This document shows positions 11,204 through 21,718 of a stretch of DNA of 58,557 nt, one piece after another. A model generated the notes under the pieces. The model was not told the origin of the DNA and ran no database searches. It worked only from the letters and a program-made list of their open reading frames with translations. A program made the position numbers and the translations under genes. The stretch comes from Chalciporus piperatus (Eukaryota > Basidiomycota > Agaricomycetes > Boletales > Boletaceae): positions 1 to 58,557 of the forward strand of contig JBBPTG010000153.1 of assembly GCA_038093975.1 (NCBI GenBank), written 5' to 3'. The first letter of the stretch is position 1. Every line of letters begins with the position of its first letter.

Positions 11204-13027
11204 ATGGCTGAGACTACCACAAGCAAACCTGTTACACCCAGACGCTCCACCACGATGCAGGCTCTATCAGCTTTCTTCAGAACACCAACCCTCCTTCGGA
11301 CTCCCACGCGCCCCAAGCGCGCGCGCTCTCGCACACCCTCTTCCCCCTCTGGTCCGAGAACAGTTCTCCCCGCGGTCGTCCTTCAGACTTATTCCGTCTC
11401 CACGGACAGCATCGTTCTCACCTCACTTCCCTCCGCGCCATTCTGTTGCCACGAGGACCTCCTTACAATGCCTCGCGTTCAGCTCGAGGGCGTCGTGCGT
11501 GCGCTCAATGAGCGACTACCTCGTAGGATGCGGATCGCTCCCGAGGACGACTTTTGGTGGAATCACGATCTCGAGCGACCTAGCGAGGACGACGGGATCT
11601 CCCGGATGAGCGAAGCAGAGATGAGACGACGAATCGAGGAATTGGTAGGGATTCGGTCCGTGAACAAGAATCGAGTCTCCAAGACTGGCTTGGGCCTGCG
11701 ATCCGATCCAGCAGTTCCATCGGCACCTAAAGCGATACGAACGCGTGACGCGTCATGGAAGCCGTACGAGAGTGCCGATTGGGAGATGGAAGTCGACAGT
11801 GATGAACATCGAGGCTCGGACGGATTGGATGATGCTCTCCTGGGTTCTAGCCCCCTTGCCCTCCGCTCGAGGACTCGCTCGCACCCGCGTGGACGAAGTG
11901 ACGTATTCCCTCGCCTCGCTATCCTACAGGAGGAGAATGAAGGAGGCGAATCGAAGGAAGTCGAAGACGAAGACGACGAAACGCGCCCATCCAAGAAGCA
12001 GCGCAGATCGTTCGAGACCACAAACCACGATGATCGAGGACCCGAGGTTATCCACGGGGCTCGAGGATCTCGACTCATAGAGAACATCGATGTTTCCGCG
12101 TCTTCTCTGTTCACCAGGGAGGGAGACTCGACATTGGATAGCTTTGCTCAACCCGAGAAAAAGTCGCTGGCGATGTCCGATCGAGCCCAAGATGATGACA
12201 AGCAGTCGAAAGCAAATGTTCAAGCACCCGTTCTTCGCAGGCGCAGCGCTCGCATCGCGCTGAAGCAGGCGTCTTCTGCAAACCCAGAGAAGACTACGGA
12301 TTCGGACGCGACAACATTTAGTCCCCAGGCGAGATCTTCGCGTTCTTCAGCGGGTAGCTCGACGTATGTGGAGCACAAGAATTCGAGCCAACCGAGGGAG
12401 TTTACGATTCGTTTGCCGTTTACGTCCACCCCTCCCCATCTGAAGCCTACTAGCTGGACCGCCTCTGCACCTCGCATCCTGCGATCGCAATCTCAACGGC
12501 TCTCCGCTGCTCTGAAGCCAAGCAAGTCGGCAAAGGAGAAAACCACGTTGGGACGATCACGATCAGAGCGACTTCCGCGGGCTTTAGACTTGACGTTCGT
12601 GACGGTGAACCGGCCTCGATACCAGCTTGGTCGCCGACAATCGAAAGTAAAGAAGGCAGTGACAACGGAGGGAGAACCAGCACTCGAAGTGGAGCAAGGT
12701 GTCGAAGCCAGTGGTCTAACCAGGTGGCCCGGATGTGAGAACGTTCCGATGACAGAGGACATCGACAAGAGTCAGAGTCCAATTACGACCACATCCGGCG
12801 GCGTCTACGCTTTCCCTCCAGCACTTTTCAGTTCCCTTCTCTCCCTTACACCGCGTTCCAGAGCGCCTTCGACGAGCACCGCTGGATCCATGTGTGGTAG
12901 TGGCAATTCACCAGCGCGGTCGATGACCGGAAGTGGTATTGACCGGCAGATGAACTCGATTTCTGCGACAAACGACGTTGTTGCGGATAGCGTTCAGGCG
13001 GCTCTGGGAAGGATGGTTGTGGATTGA
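11204..13027 (+). CDS. Hypothetical 607-aa disordered basic/acidic protein
   Basis: A single uninterrupted exon of 607 codons. Residues 1-60 are rich in Ser, Pro, Thr and Arg with [13 protein letters not shown], a possible nuclear localisation signal. Residues about 85-150 look helical ([30 protein letters not shown]). The centre alternates acidic runs (EVEDEDDE) with basic PSKKQRR, then RRRSARIAL and further Ser/Arg stretches. No catalytic domain is seen. Composition suggests a nuclear, regulated, phosphorylated protein, but I do not recognise it. It is divergent from eS30, sharing a promoter of about 170 bp. Confidence 0.7.
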   Translation: MAETTTSKPVTPRRSTTMQALSAFFRTPTLLRTPTRPKRARSRTPSSPSGPRTVLPAVVLQTYSVSTDSIVLTSLPSAPFCCHEDLLTMPRVQLEGVVRALNERLPRRMRIAPEDDFWWNHDLERPSEDDGISRMSEAEMRRRIEELVGIRSVNKNRVSKTGLGLRSDPAVPSAPKAIRTRDASWKPYESADWEMEVDSDEHRGSDGLDDALLGSSPLALRSRTRSHPRGRSDVFPRLAILQEENEGGESKEVEDEDDETRPSKKQRRSFETTNHDDRGPEVIHGARGSRLIENIDVSASSLFTREGDSTLDSFAQPEKKSLAMSDRAQDDDKQSKANVQAPVLRRRSARIALKQASSANPEKTTDSDATTFSPQARSSRSSAGSSTYVEHKNSSQPREFTIRLPFTSTPPHLKPTSWTASAPRILRSQSQRLSAALKPSKSAKEKTTLGRSRSERLPRALDLTFVTVNRPRYQLGRRQSKVKKAVTTEGEPALEVEQGVEASGLTRWPGCENVPMTEDIDKSQSPITTTSGGVYAFPPALFSSLLSLTPRSRAPSTSTAGSMCGSGNSPARSMTGSGIDRQMNSISATNDVVADSVQAALGRMVVD

Positions 13028-13643
13028 GATTCGGGAGTAAGGAGCAGCTCATGTGATATGGTCGATGCCGCGATGCGTCAAAGGACGGTGATCTTCATTT
13101 TTCTATCTTTTGGATTATTGTTTGGTTGTCGTTCCTTCAAGTATGCAGCTCATTCGCAACTGCATAGTATGTTGAGTGTATGTTTATGAGTCCGGAAATT
13201 GTAGGGAAATATTATCTTGACCGGTGGCTTGTCTTGCCGACTCCGGGCTCGAAGGGACGGTGAGTGTCCCCACCTCGCCAACGAGCTCGGCTACGAGTCC
13301 TAGAATCTGGAGTATGCCTGCAATGATATTAATATGGCAGATCCCCGCTACGTGAGTCATTCCTTTCCTCCTGGAGATTCTAATTGGGGGCAGTGAATCT
13401 ATCTGTCCAGGACAAAGCAACGAAGATGAGGAGGATGAGGCTGTGAAATGCTATTTGTTGGCCATCTGCATAAGATAGATAAAGTATGTTTTTCGTGAAA
13501 CAAACACGAACTCGGAACAGGTTCCCAGGTATCGTGGCTCGGGATGCGTGCCAGCTCCTGGTCAGATCTATAATACAAGTGGTCATATACGATGCAGTCA
13601 ATTCAACAGTGTCAAAATATTCTCTACTGCCAGCGGTATCAAA
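13028..13643. other. Intergenic region between convergent genes
   Basis: No gene is supported. It contains the 3' block at 13421-13486 shared with paralog A (GCTGTGAAATGCT, CCATCTGCATAA) and a TTGACCGGTGGCTT motif near 13213 that recurs near 15433 and, in variant form, near 26096, each time beside an F-box paralog. Confidence 0.5.
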
Positions 13644-15266
13644 TCATACAAATTTATAGAAACTGATGTCATCCATAGTCGCAAAGCAAACCTCACCATT
13701 CCATGCATTAAATTGCATCCAGTTCTGGAAGGGGTCAAGCCTTGTCACGTCCCTCATTGGCCCATGATCAATCTGACACACTGGACCACTCGCATCCACA
13801 GAAAACGTCTGAAGGTATATTTCCTCTAATTCCTCTTCCTCCGCGCCGCTCCACTGCCAGTGGCAGATGCGGTACACACCGCGTCCGAAGCCATCCTCCG
13901 AACACGCTACATTGAAGAAGTCCGCACTTTCATCCGACAAAAAGATCAGACGGGTACGTTGTGAGAGTGTGATTGTTCCAATTCCGGGAGAACTTGAAGG
14001 GGTTAGGGTGAGGTCTACGGCGCTGTATTCCACTTCGCAGCAATCCGGCTGGTCACTCTCGAAATGGTGAACCATGACTCGTATCTCTGTCATCTGTACC
14101 CCTCCAACGTCGGTGACCGTATTCCCACGGAGGACCCACCGAGGTGGTCCATCGATCTCGCATATCCCTTCGTGTGTCATCCGTAACAACCCGTCGTCGT
14201 CGGCAGTAGCACCGGACTCGACTTTGGAAGGAAGGCAGAATGCCTGTATGTGGTGGTCCGGATCCTCGGTCATGAAGGTGGCAAGAATATGGGTGTTTGT
14301 TACGAGGAAATTCGTGTAGCGCGAGTCATAACTGTCACGGGAAAGCTTTGCCCGTGCCTTTGGTTCCAGTTTATTTATAGCCAGAAGGATGATGATGTAC
14401 CAAACTTACCACGCTAGACTTGAATGGTGGAAGACGGTACATCTTCTCCGTTGTCACGTCGAGCAGCGCGAATCCAAATTCCCCGCCCTTTGACACGCCA
14501 GGTGCATACATGCAGACGTATCGTGGACCGACAGTCATATGATGGACATTCTCGGGTCGTGGATATGAAAGCGGGATGGCAGCCTCTAGTGAGAGTGAAG
14601 AACCAGAGTGGCCAACGATCTTCAATAGGGTCCTATCGCGTGTTTATGTTGTTGGTCACTGGTTCGATACAATGGAAACTTACAAATGACCGCTTCTCCG
14701 AGGCCTGAGAAGCACGTATGTGATGGGATGACCCGCGAGAGTGACCGTGTCAGCACACATGAAGCGATCCATGGGATGGCTGGAATCGTAACGAAACAAG
14801 ACATGAGTAAGTTGAGGGTCGTCGGAGTTGAGGTTGCGATAGACCACGGATGAGTCGATGGTGGTGATAAACCATGATCCCCATTGCGGGATATGCCACT
14901 CACTGTCGCCAACATTGGGGAATGTGCGAACAGCACTCGGATGGAACTCGCGAGCAGACCAAGGTTCCAACTTTGCAGATTTGACTAATGTACGCTCGAG
15001 GAGCTTCAATCCCTCTTTGTCACCAGCACATAGTCCTGGAGGTCGGGGAAGTGCTGCATTTTTGTATGCATGGATCCAAATCATGGGCTGGTATGTCACT
15101 GAATACAATGTCTTCGAGACCTAGATCGGGCATCAGCGGCCCGGGTAATCAACACATCGATGATCTCAACCACGCTTACCTGTCGAAGACGGATAATGTC
15201 CGGCAGTGAGAGAAAGGATAGGATGCAAAGGAGAATATCTGCTGGAATGTGTGAGAGTCCTGGCAT
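13644..15266 (-). CDS. F-box protein, paralog B
   Basis: Exons 13644-14357, 14410-14632, 14684-15120 and 15180-15266 give 486 aa with the same intron positions and phases as paralogs A, C and D. The F-box is recognisable but drifted (IPADILLCILSFLSLPDIIRLRQ). The body keeps NAALPRPPG, QWGSWFI, DTVTLAGHP, MTHEGICEIDG and DGFGRG. It carries an acidic insert (EEEELEE) shortly before FSVDASGPVC that the other copies lack. The third intron contains in-frame stops, confirming splicing across the family. The frame is open throughout, so the copy is probably functional. Confidence 0.87.
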
Positions 15267-15714
15267 CCTGGAAGTTCAGTGCAGAGTGGCAGAGTGTAAA
15301 AACTCGTGGCAGAATAGAAAAACTCGCTTCGTAACAGTGCGGGGTCGATCGTGAGATCGGTCAGACCCGGACGGGCCACAATTTGGTGTGCAAGCAGCCT
15401 TCAGTCAAACGAATGCCGTTCGAATTACTATCTTGACTGGTGGCTTTTCTACTACTTTGACAAAACTTTGACAAAATATGTTAGGAAACGGATGCTCGCT
15501 GTACACGCAATGGATAGACGCCAAGCGAATGAATGTCCGTTTGAAGCGATATGTTCCTAGCTCGCTCTAGAGGTTTGGGTTGTGCTTCTGTTTCGTTTGG
15601 CGTCTTCAAGATCCAATGGACTTTGGAGTCAACATTAGCAAGGTGGGATTATCCTGAATTGGCAACACGTCGAAATCGTACTCTCGGGGCCTTCCCATGA
15701 AAGCACGCGTGGGC

Positions 15715-15721
15715 CTTGAGG
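15715..15721. repeat. Left 7-bp target-site duplication of Plavaka-like element
   Basis: CTTGAGG immediately left of the terminal repeat. The identical 7 bases follow the right terminus at 19354-19360. Confidence 0.7.
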
Positions 15722-16036
15722 CCCAGTGAAAAATGGATATACCTAGATCGACTAGGATAGTGGTGAATAGGTTGTGAATGTACCCAGAATGTACCCGAGT
15801 CTACCCAAAATATACCCAAACAAATGAACTCATTGTTTCGATACATTTCGGTAGATCCTACACTTCGACACTCGACAATGCTAGATCCCAGTAGCATTCA
15901 TATCGCTCGACTACTATGGTTGCCTTCTAGTTGTACATACTGTACCTTCAATATACAACTCGTTGCCCTTCCACTCACACCGCTATGCCCGAGTGAGAAT
16001 ACTGGTGCGTTTGCCGTCAATTTTGCAGAGGTCGGC

Positions 16037-16046
16037 GAACACAACT
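16037..16046. repeat. Left 10-bp target-site duplication of nested element
   Basis: GAACACAACT; the identical 10-mer is at 17700-17709, directly outside the right inverted repeat. Confidence 0.8.
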
Positions 16047-17699
16047 AGGGAATGCTATTCTCCCACCTCGTATCGGACGCAAGGTCACGTGACACCGAAC
16101 CAGTTCGTCTCGTGTGTGGAGGAGTGAGCTTGAGAGTCAGGGCTAGGAGTGTTGCTGAAGATATTGTATTCGGGTATATAGTACTTCAGTAATATGAGGT
16201 ATAATACTGCTGAGACTACACATGAAAGTATGGGCATCCATCCGTGCGATTCGTGGGTTCAATGGGTCGTCTGGCGTGATGGGGATATGGTGATGGTGAT
16301 GGCCTAGGTGAGTCTTTGATGAACCTGCGCGTGTAGTGCTGGTTCTGACGCGTTTCTTCGTCCGCTCCTAGCGTCTTCGTTTCGACTCGTTGTGAGTCGC
16401 TATCGGCGTTGCTCGTTGCGTTGCGTCACGGTCGCGTTCGGCATCATTTTCACCGCTCTGCAACTCCCCTGTCTCTCGACATCTCGTTTTTCGTCGACCT
16501 GGCGAGCTCACGGCCGCACGGCTCCGTTCGTGCGCCTGTGCGATCACACCGCGCATTCGACTCTTCGTCGTCGTCGCACTCGCTCGTTCGGGTTTGGGGT
16601 TCGTTCATTGGGACTATGCAGGTGCGTCGTCTTCGTTCGTCGCGTCGTACTGACCATGGTCTTCGTCCCTCGACATCGATCGCTCGACTGACCTCAACGC
16701 CCTTGATCGACACATGTCAGCGTGTTTCATCGTTCTCCCATTCATCCAGCTTGTCTGTGAGCCTCCCAGCGTCCTCCTCGACGATCTCCGTGTATCTGCG
16801 AGCGCGGGCGGTGCTTCCCGCTCGTTTGCAATTGGTTTTGCCCTCGACCTGTACAACTTCGGGATCGCTCGACACGATCGTTTTGACTCTCGACAACCCC
16901 AACTCCACCACACGCCCGTCGAAAGGCTCTTTCCGCCGTGTTTCTTCGCGGCTGGGTGTGCTTTCAGCGTCGTTCGACTTGTGCAGCGTGCTTGTCTAGC
17001 ATGCGCGAACAACTCCGTTTGTCGTCGTCGTCATCCGCGGTTTCCCCTTGAGCGGCACGCTCTGGGGATTGTTAGGCGAGTCTTCGTTCGCATTTGCGTC
17101 AACGGACACATTTGCTGTGGTTGTCGCAGCAGTCTCGTCTGTGGACATCTCCGCTCAACCTGATTCGAATAATTGCCCATTGTGGGCGTCGGCCGTGGTC
17201 GCGATTGCTACGTCGGATGTCATCGACTCTCCCGGCCCCAGCCCTGTCGCCCACCACTTCTTCGACCTCCTCGTATGATTCCGTCTCGCTTGGGGTCTTC
17301 TCTCGCATTGTAGCTTTCGACACCTACCACGCGCCCTCTACACCCTTGATCTCGCTCGCAATTTCATCACCTTCGTCGGATGGCATTGACGACTCGTCTG
17401 GTCGTGTTTCATGGCGGCTGGACGCGCTTTCAGCGTCGTTCCGACGCATTTCACTCGTCGATCGGTTTCGTCAACGAGTATTTTTGATCTGGTGGCTTGG
17501 TGGGGTCTCTGGTGAGTATGTGTGGTCGCTGTCTTCGTTCGAACGACTGATGGGCGGTGGCTGGTGGCTGGTCGGAGGCTCGGACACAGTCGGACACTGA
17601 TGTACTGATGTCTGGCAATCAACAAAGTCACATGACACCGAACCGACTCGGTGTCACGTGACCTTGCGTCCGATACGAGGTGGGAGAATTGCATTCCCT
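16047..17699. mobile_element. Mutator-like non-autonomous element nested in the Plavaka-like element
   Basis: The 52-bp terminal inverted repeats (16047-16098 and 17648-17699) begin AGGGAATGC and differ at one position (base 10), with weaker similarity further in. A perfect 10-bp target duplication and long TIRs fit the Mutator superfamily (9-11 bp duplications). The interior has strongly T/C-biased coding-like frames on the plus strand, but no transposase motif. Two interior segments near 16940-16995 and 17400-17455 share GCTTTCAGCGTCGTTC, an internal duplication. The near-identical TIRs suggest a recent insertion. Superfamily is inferred from duplication length only. Confidence 0.75.
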
Positions 17700-17709
17700 G
17701 AACACAACT
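17700..17709. repeat. Right 10-bp target-site duplication of nested element
   Basis: GAACACAACT, matching 16037-16046 exactly. Confidence 0.8.
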
Positions 17710-17711
17710 AG

Positions 17712-18037
17712 CCTCGCGGAGAACTTGGTATCGACATCTTGAAAAAGCGGAGGAGGATGAGAATCGAGACAAGGTCCCTCATGCAGTCTTCAATACAATC
17801 CCGATCGGCCCACAAATCCAAGCACTCTATCGTCATCCGAGCATGGCTGAAAAACTTCGCTATCGTGACCAGCGAACGCAGGAGATTATCAGAGAGATAG
17901 AAGAAAACGATGGACTGGTTGACAAGTACGATGACGTGTTGACGGGGAGTGCATACCTCAATGCTTTTCGATCCGGCACGATCACGAAACACGATACACT
18001 CCTCGTTTTCTCGATTGATGGTGCTCTCTCCTCTTAG
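17712..18037 (+). pseudogene. Plavaka/Tnp2 family transposase fragment
   Basis: An open frame reads ...VPHAVFNTIPIGPQIQALYRHP, then MAEKLRYRDQRTQE, YDDVLTGSAYL and DTLLVFSIDGA before a stop. This is the conserved segment before the first catalytic Asp of Plavaka-type (Tnp2) transposases common in mushrooms: the ALYR-P, LRYR, DD.L.G..YL and LL.SIDGA pattern. A full protein would be roughly 800-1000 aa, so about 90% is missing. The stop falls right after SIDGA, where the family continues with QLY. The nested element's right end lies 12 bp upstream. Confidence 0.75.
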
Positions 18038-18071
18038 TACCTCCAATTCCAGCCTCGTCGCTCTCTCGCCA

Positions 18072-18930
18072 ATGGTTCCATCGCTTGAAATCAGCACTCC
18101 AGATACTACCTCTCTGACGAACGATGTCTCAACATCGGACCATGCCCCAGACTCCGAAATCGCAGCATTCGCTCCACTGCTCGTTGACACAGCTCACGAG
18201 ACAACCATGGCAGCCATTCCGGCTTTGAAAAATCCCTTGTACGTATCCTATCTACGCCCGAGCATACATCTCACTTATTCATACAGAGCTAGATTTATGA
18301 AGAAGAAGGCAACCAAGCCTGCAACCACGACACAGGCGCCAGCTCCTCCAGTGGGTTCCTCTGCAGTTCCGTGCGTGGACATGGCAGCCGCTGGACATTT
18401 GGAAGAAGCGGAGCCCGGGATCACGACAAATGCCAGCGCCGGCGAGATAGTCCCACCATCCACAAGCACTGTCGCAATGGAGACCGTAAGATCGACGTCA
18501 GGAGCGGTTACGATCACTGGCTGGAAACCACGAAAGGCAAGGACAGGACAGTACATTTTTTTCTTCAAGTTTAGCCTCTGCTTTTTGAACGACGATAACA
18601 TCAATTTTAATAGTACGCTCTGCGCATATCGATGGCTCAGACAGGTGAACACTACGGGAGATAAAGCTATGTTTGCGTCGTACTGGAAAGGAGTCAAAGG
18701 AGTCAAGGGGTCTCAGAAAAAGGTGTAGTGTTCGCTTTCGAGGTAAATTGATATACTGACTACCATACAGCAATACGAAGAGGAGTGTGGCAATTTGGTA
18801 CGCACCATCATTCTTTGGCGACTCGGACTCCGGAGATGTTGATCGTTGACGACCTTAGGTGAGAACGAACAATTGGCCTGGATTCGCGCCCGAATGTACC
18901 GAAGAACTCGCGAAGGGGACGTTGTACTAG
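18072..18930 (+). CDS. Putative five-exon gene carried inside the transposon
   Basis: Exons 18072-18238, 18287-18550, 18614-18722, 18771-18797 and 18859-18930, all with GT-AG borders, join without a frame break into 212 aa. I do not recognise the protein. The N-terminal half is Ser/Thr/Ala/Pro-rich with a basic MKKKATKP patch. The C-terminal part reads FASYWKGVKGVKGSQKKQYEEECGNL, a Trp/Lys-rich, probably helical segment, and ends at TLY-stop. It begins 35 bp after the transposase remnant stops and ends about 400 bp before the element's right terminus, so it may be cargo or a second transposon-encoded protein. The exon chain is the only support. Confidence 0.45.
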
Positions 18931-19353
18931 CACATCATCAAGTCGTTTTTTCATGTTGGAGGGTAGGGGAGAGTGTACGAGTAGAGCACCCAGGTAGACG
19001 AGTGGCGACGTGGACCAGGGGCATGGATTGCAATAGACGGACCGGGAAACTGGTAGATGTGGGTAGACGAGAGGTGAGAACAGATATGGCAGTAGCAGAA
19101 AATATATTCGAATAGGTGGTCCGACGAATGCAAAGGGATAGATTCTAGTATATCCGAGTGGACATGGGATAGTTCAAACACGATAAGGATAGATATGAGT
19201 AGCTCTGGAGGCCAAATGATACCTGCAGTGTTTTCTATGGAATACTATTCTCGGTACATAGTCACCTACTATTTGTGCCATCTGTGTATTTTCGTCTACT
19301 GCCTCGATTTGCATCGCTTTGCATCGCTCACCATACATCCATTTTTCACTGGG

Positions 19354-19360
19354 CTTGAGG
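19354..19360. repeat. Right 7-bp target-site duplication of Plavaka-like element
   Basis: CTTGAGG, identical to 15715-15721. Confidence 0.7.
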
Positions 19361-19622
19361 CCTTGAGGGAGCGGGCGTTGAGCTCAAAGATTTGACCGTT
19401 GAAGTGATGCAAGTCGCGCGTTTCTCGAAGCGTAACAGGGGCGAACCTGGTTTGGGAAGGTCGGACTTGCAAAACAAAATGCTCTCCAGGTTCGTAGCTC
19501 GCTAAGTAGTCCACTGGGCAAGGTTCAAACGTTCACGAGTTAAGTACAACCTTGGTACAACCTCCAGGTCTTTGACAGCGGCGCCCGAGGTTATCTGCTT
19601 GCCAGCTTTAAACTAAGCTTTC

Positions 19623-21718
19623 ATGGCGACCTCCATGCTGCCGACCTCCATGCTGCGAGCCGGGGCGATCATTTCTTCGAGCACGCGGCTTCAGCTGCGC
19701 TCTATCAACACCTTGCGTCCCTTGCGGGTTGGAGGAAGGAGAGTAGCAAAGAAGGACAACGGGAAAGCATGTGAGTTTTTGGAAGGATGCACCTTGAACC
19801 GCTCCCAGCTCATACAAACATAGTTTCCTCACCAAAGAGCACTCCTTCACGCAAGAGTTTTCCTTCGTCTCGGCCCACTTATTTACCCAAGGTGACGTCT
19901 CCACCCAGGGCGACATCTTCCGCCGGGGCTTCACCGAAGTCGACTTTGTCGACTTCATCATCCCGGGCCAAGCTTTCGCACAAGGCTGCTTCCAAATCCA
20001 CTTCTTCATCCAAGACTACTCCTTCGTCTAATGATTCAATCTTCGATACAACCACTCCACTGTTTCCCTCTAGAGCTCTCCCGACCGATTTCATCTCCCC
20101 TCCATTACTTCCTGGGTTACTTCAGAGCCTCAAAGAATCGTTGGGTCAAGATGCCACACCAACCGCAATCCAAGCGCTTTCCTTGAAACATTTGTTCAAC
20201 CAGTCAAATGGAGAGACCAATTGGAAGGAGGTTCTTCTTGCCAGTGAGACGGGCTCCGGGAAGTCGATCGCCTATCTATTACCGCTCCTACAGGATCTGA
20301 AAAGGACCGAACTCGAACGTTCTGATTCCTCCTCCGGGGCGTCGTCAAAGCCACTCAACCCTCGGGCTCTCATACTAGCACCGACGCACGAATTATCGCG
20401 CCAACTCGCCGGATTTGCGAAGAAGCTGTCGCACATCATCAAACTTCGCATTTTATGCACTTCCCGCGCAAATACCCAGAGTACTCCCCGGAATAGCGGA
20501 ACCGCGTCGAAGCTGAAGAGGGTGATGAATGTAGTATTCGATAATGAAGGAGCTGGCGACATCACGATTACCCCACAAGAGCGTTCACATGCTTTGGATG
20601 TGCTTGTCGGGACACCGGAGAAGCTTCTCGAGCTTGAGAAGGGGAGAGGGTGGAACTGGGAGCAGAGAGCGCGAGAAAAGGCATTGAAGTTTGGCGAGGA
20701 TTTGCATCGACCTGGTGAATCGGCTCGGAAATTTTGGGTAGATAAGCCAGAAATGGGCCTGGAAAACGTTGAATGGGTCGTCATTGACGAAGCAGACGTT
20801 CTATTTGGTACGTCTCGATGTTCTTTTTCCATGCTTCGTGATCTAACCACCAGATGACTAGATTCCGACTTTGAGCAATCGACGCGCCAGCTCTTGGCTG
20901 ATATCGCTGCAGCAAGAGGGCAGCCCGTGCCTATTCTGCCCGTTTCACCAATCTCGCTTCAGAATGCCCGGTTGACTTCGGTTTCCTCTCAACCAATATC
21001 ATACCCTTTCAACTTATTGCTCACCAGCGCTACCATTCCGAACTCCCTTAGTAATTACCTATCTACACACCACCCTACACTAATCCGTCTTGCGTCACCC
21101 AACGTACACCACCTTCCCGACACCCTTCGAACGGAACACGCTAAATGGACGGGTGGAAACAAAGATGCAGATATCGAACGCCGCATTCGGCGTGTGTGGG
21201 CTGAGGATAGTCTCACCCACGCGAAGAGCGCTACTTCCTCAGGTTCAACCAAGCTCTCCAAGATCATCGTGTTCTGTAACAAGAAAGTCAAAGTTGAACA
21301 ACTAAGCGTGTTCCTCGATAGCCGTGGTATCAAGTCTGTCGCACTCACGGGCGAAGCCGAGGCGCGCAAACGGGGGAGCAATCGCCACTTGGATGGGTTC
21401 TTGAAGTCGAACGATTCGGTAACCTCAGGTGTCAAAACCTCGCAAGTTCCAGTTTCAAAATCGACTTCGTCGAATCCAGCTGTCACTCCACACATCCTTA
21501 TCACGACCTCCCTGCTCTCACGGGGCCTCGACTTTAGCCCAGACATAAAACACGTCTTCATCGTCGACGAACCTCGAAACATGATCGATTTCTTGCATCG
21601 TGCTGGACGAACAGGCCGTGCTGGAGAGGCAGGAAAGGTAGTCGTCTTTGGACGCGCCAAAGGACGTGGGAGCGGCCGTACGGATGAGATGCGAAAGAGG
21701 GTGAGGGCGTTGATGTAG
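19623..21718 (+). CDS. MRH4: Mitochondrial DEAD-box RNA helicase (MRH4-like)
   Basis: Exons 19623-19770, 19824-20807 and 20862-21718 give 662 aa. The first about 50 residues are Ser/Arg/Leu-rich and lack acidic residues until near their end, as in a mitochondrial presequence; a long Ser/Lys-rich linker follows. Helicase motifs in order: ASETGSGKS (I), LILAPTHELSRQ (Ia), VLVGTPEKLL (Ib), VIDEADVLF (II), LLTSATIP (III), KIIVFCNKK (IV), TSLLSRGLDF (V) and HRAGRTGRAG (VI). Overall order and length fit fungal Mrh4, which assembles the mitochondrial large ribosomal subunit. The second intron interrupts motif II just after VLF; the downstream acceptor at 20861 is needed to avoid a stop. Confidence 0.9.

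Larger units (their letters stand above)
15722..19353. mobile_element. Plavaka/Tnp2-type DNA transposon, degenerate, hosting a nested element
   Basis: The ends are a perfect 17-bp inverted repeat beginning CCCAGTGAAAAATGG (15722-15738 and 19337-19353), flanked by a 7-bp direct repeat. Subterminal repeats of TACCC at the left (about 15779-15818) face GGGTAG copies at the right (about 18960-19075), as expected of transposase-binding sites. Inside are a Tnp2-type transposase remnant (17712-18037) and a multi-exon gene (18072-18930). Without the 1653-bp inserted element and its extra 10-bp duplication the unit would be about 1.97 kb. With most of the transposase missing it is non-autonomous. The family name rests on the transposase remnant. 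Confidence 0.65.

Noticed and set aside
16368..17600. Several overlapping open frames up to about 196 codons on both strands
   Set aside because: They lie inside the Mutator-like element, have biased composition (Ser/Arg/Val-rich), no transposase or other motif, and are equally open on opposite strands.
18614..18797. HMG-box-like reading of the FASYWKG...QYEEEC segment in the transposon gene
   Set aside because: Too short and lacking the second and third helices; similarity limited to a Trp/Lys pattern.
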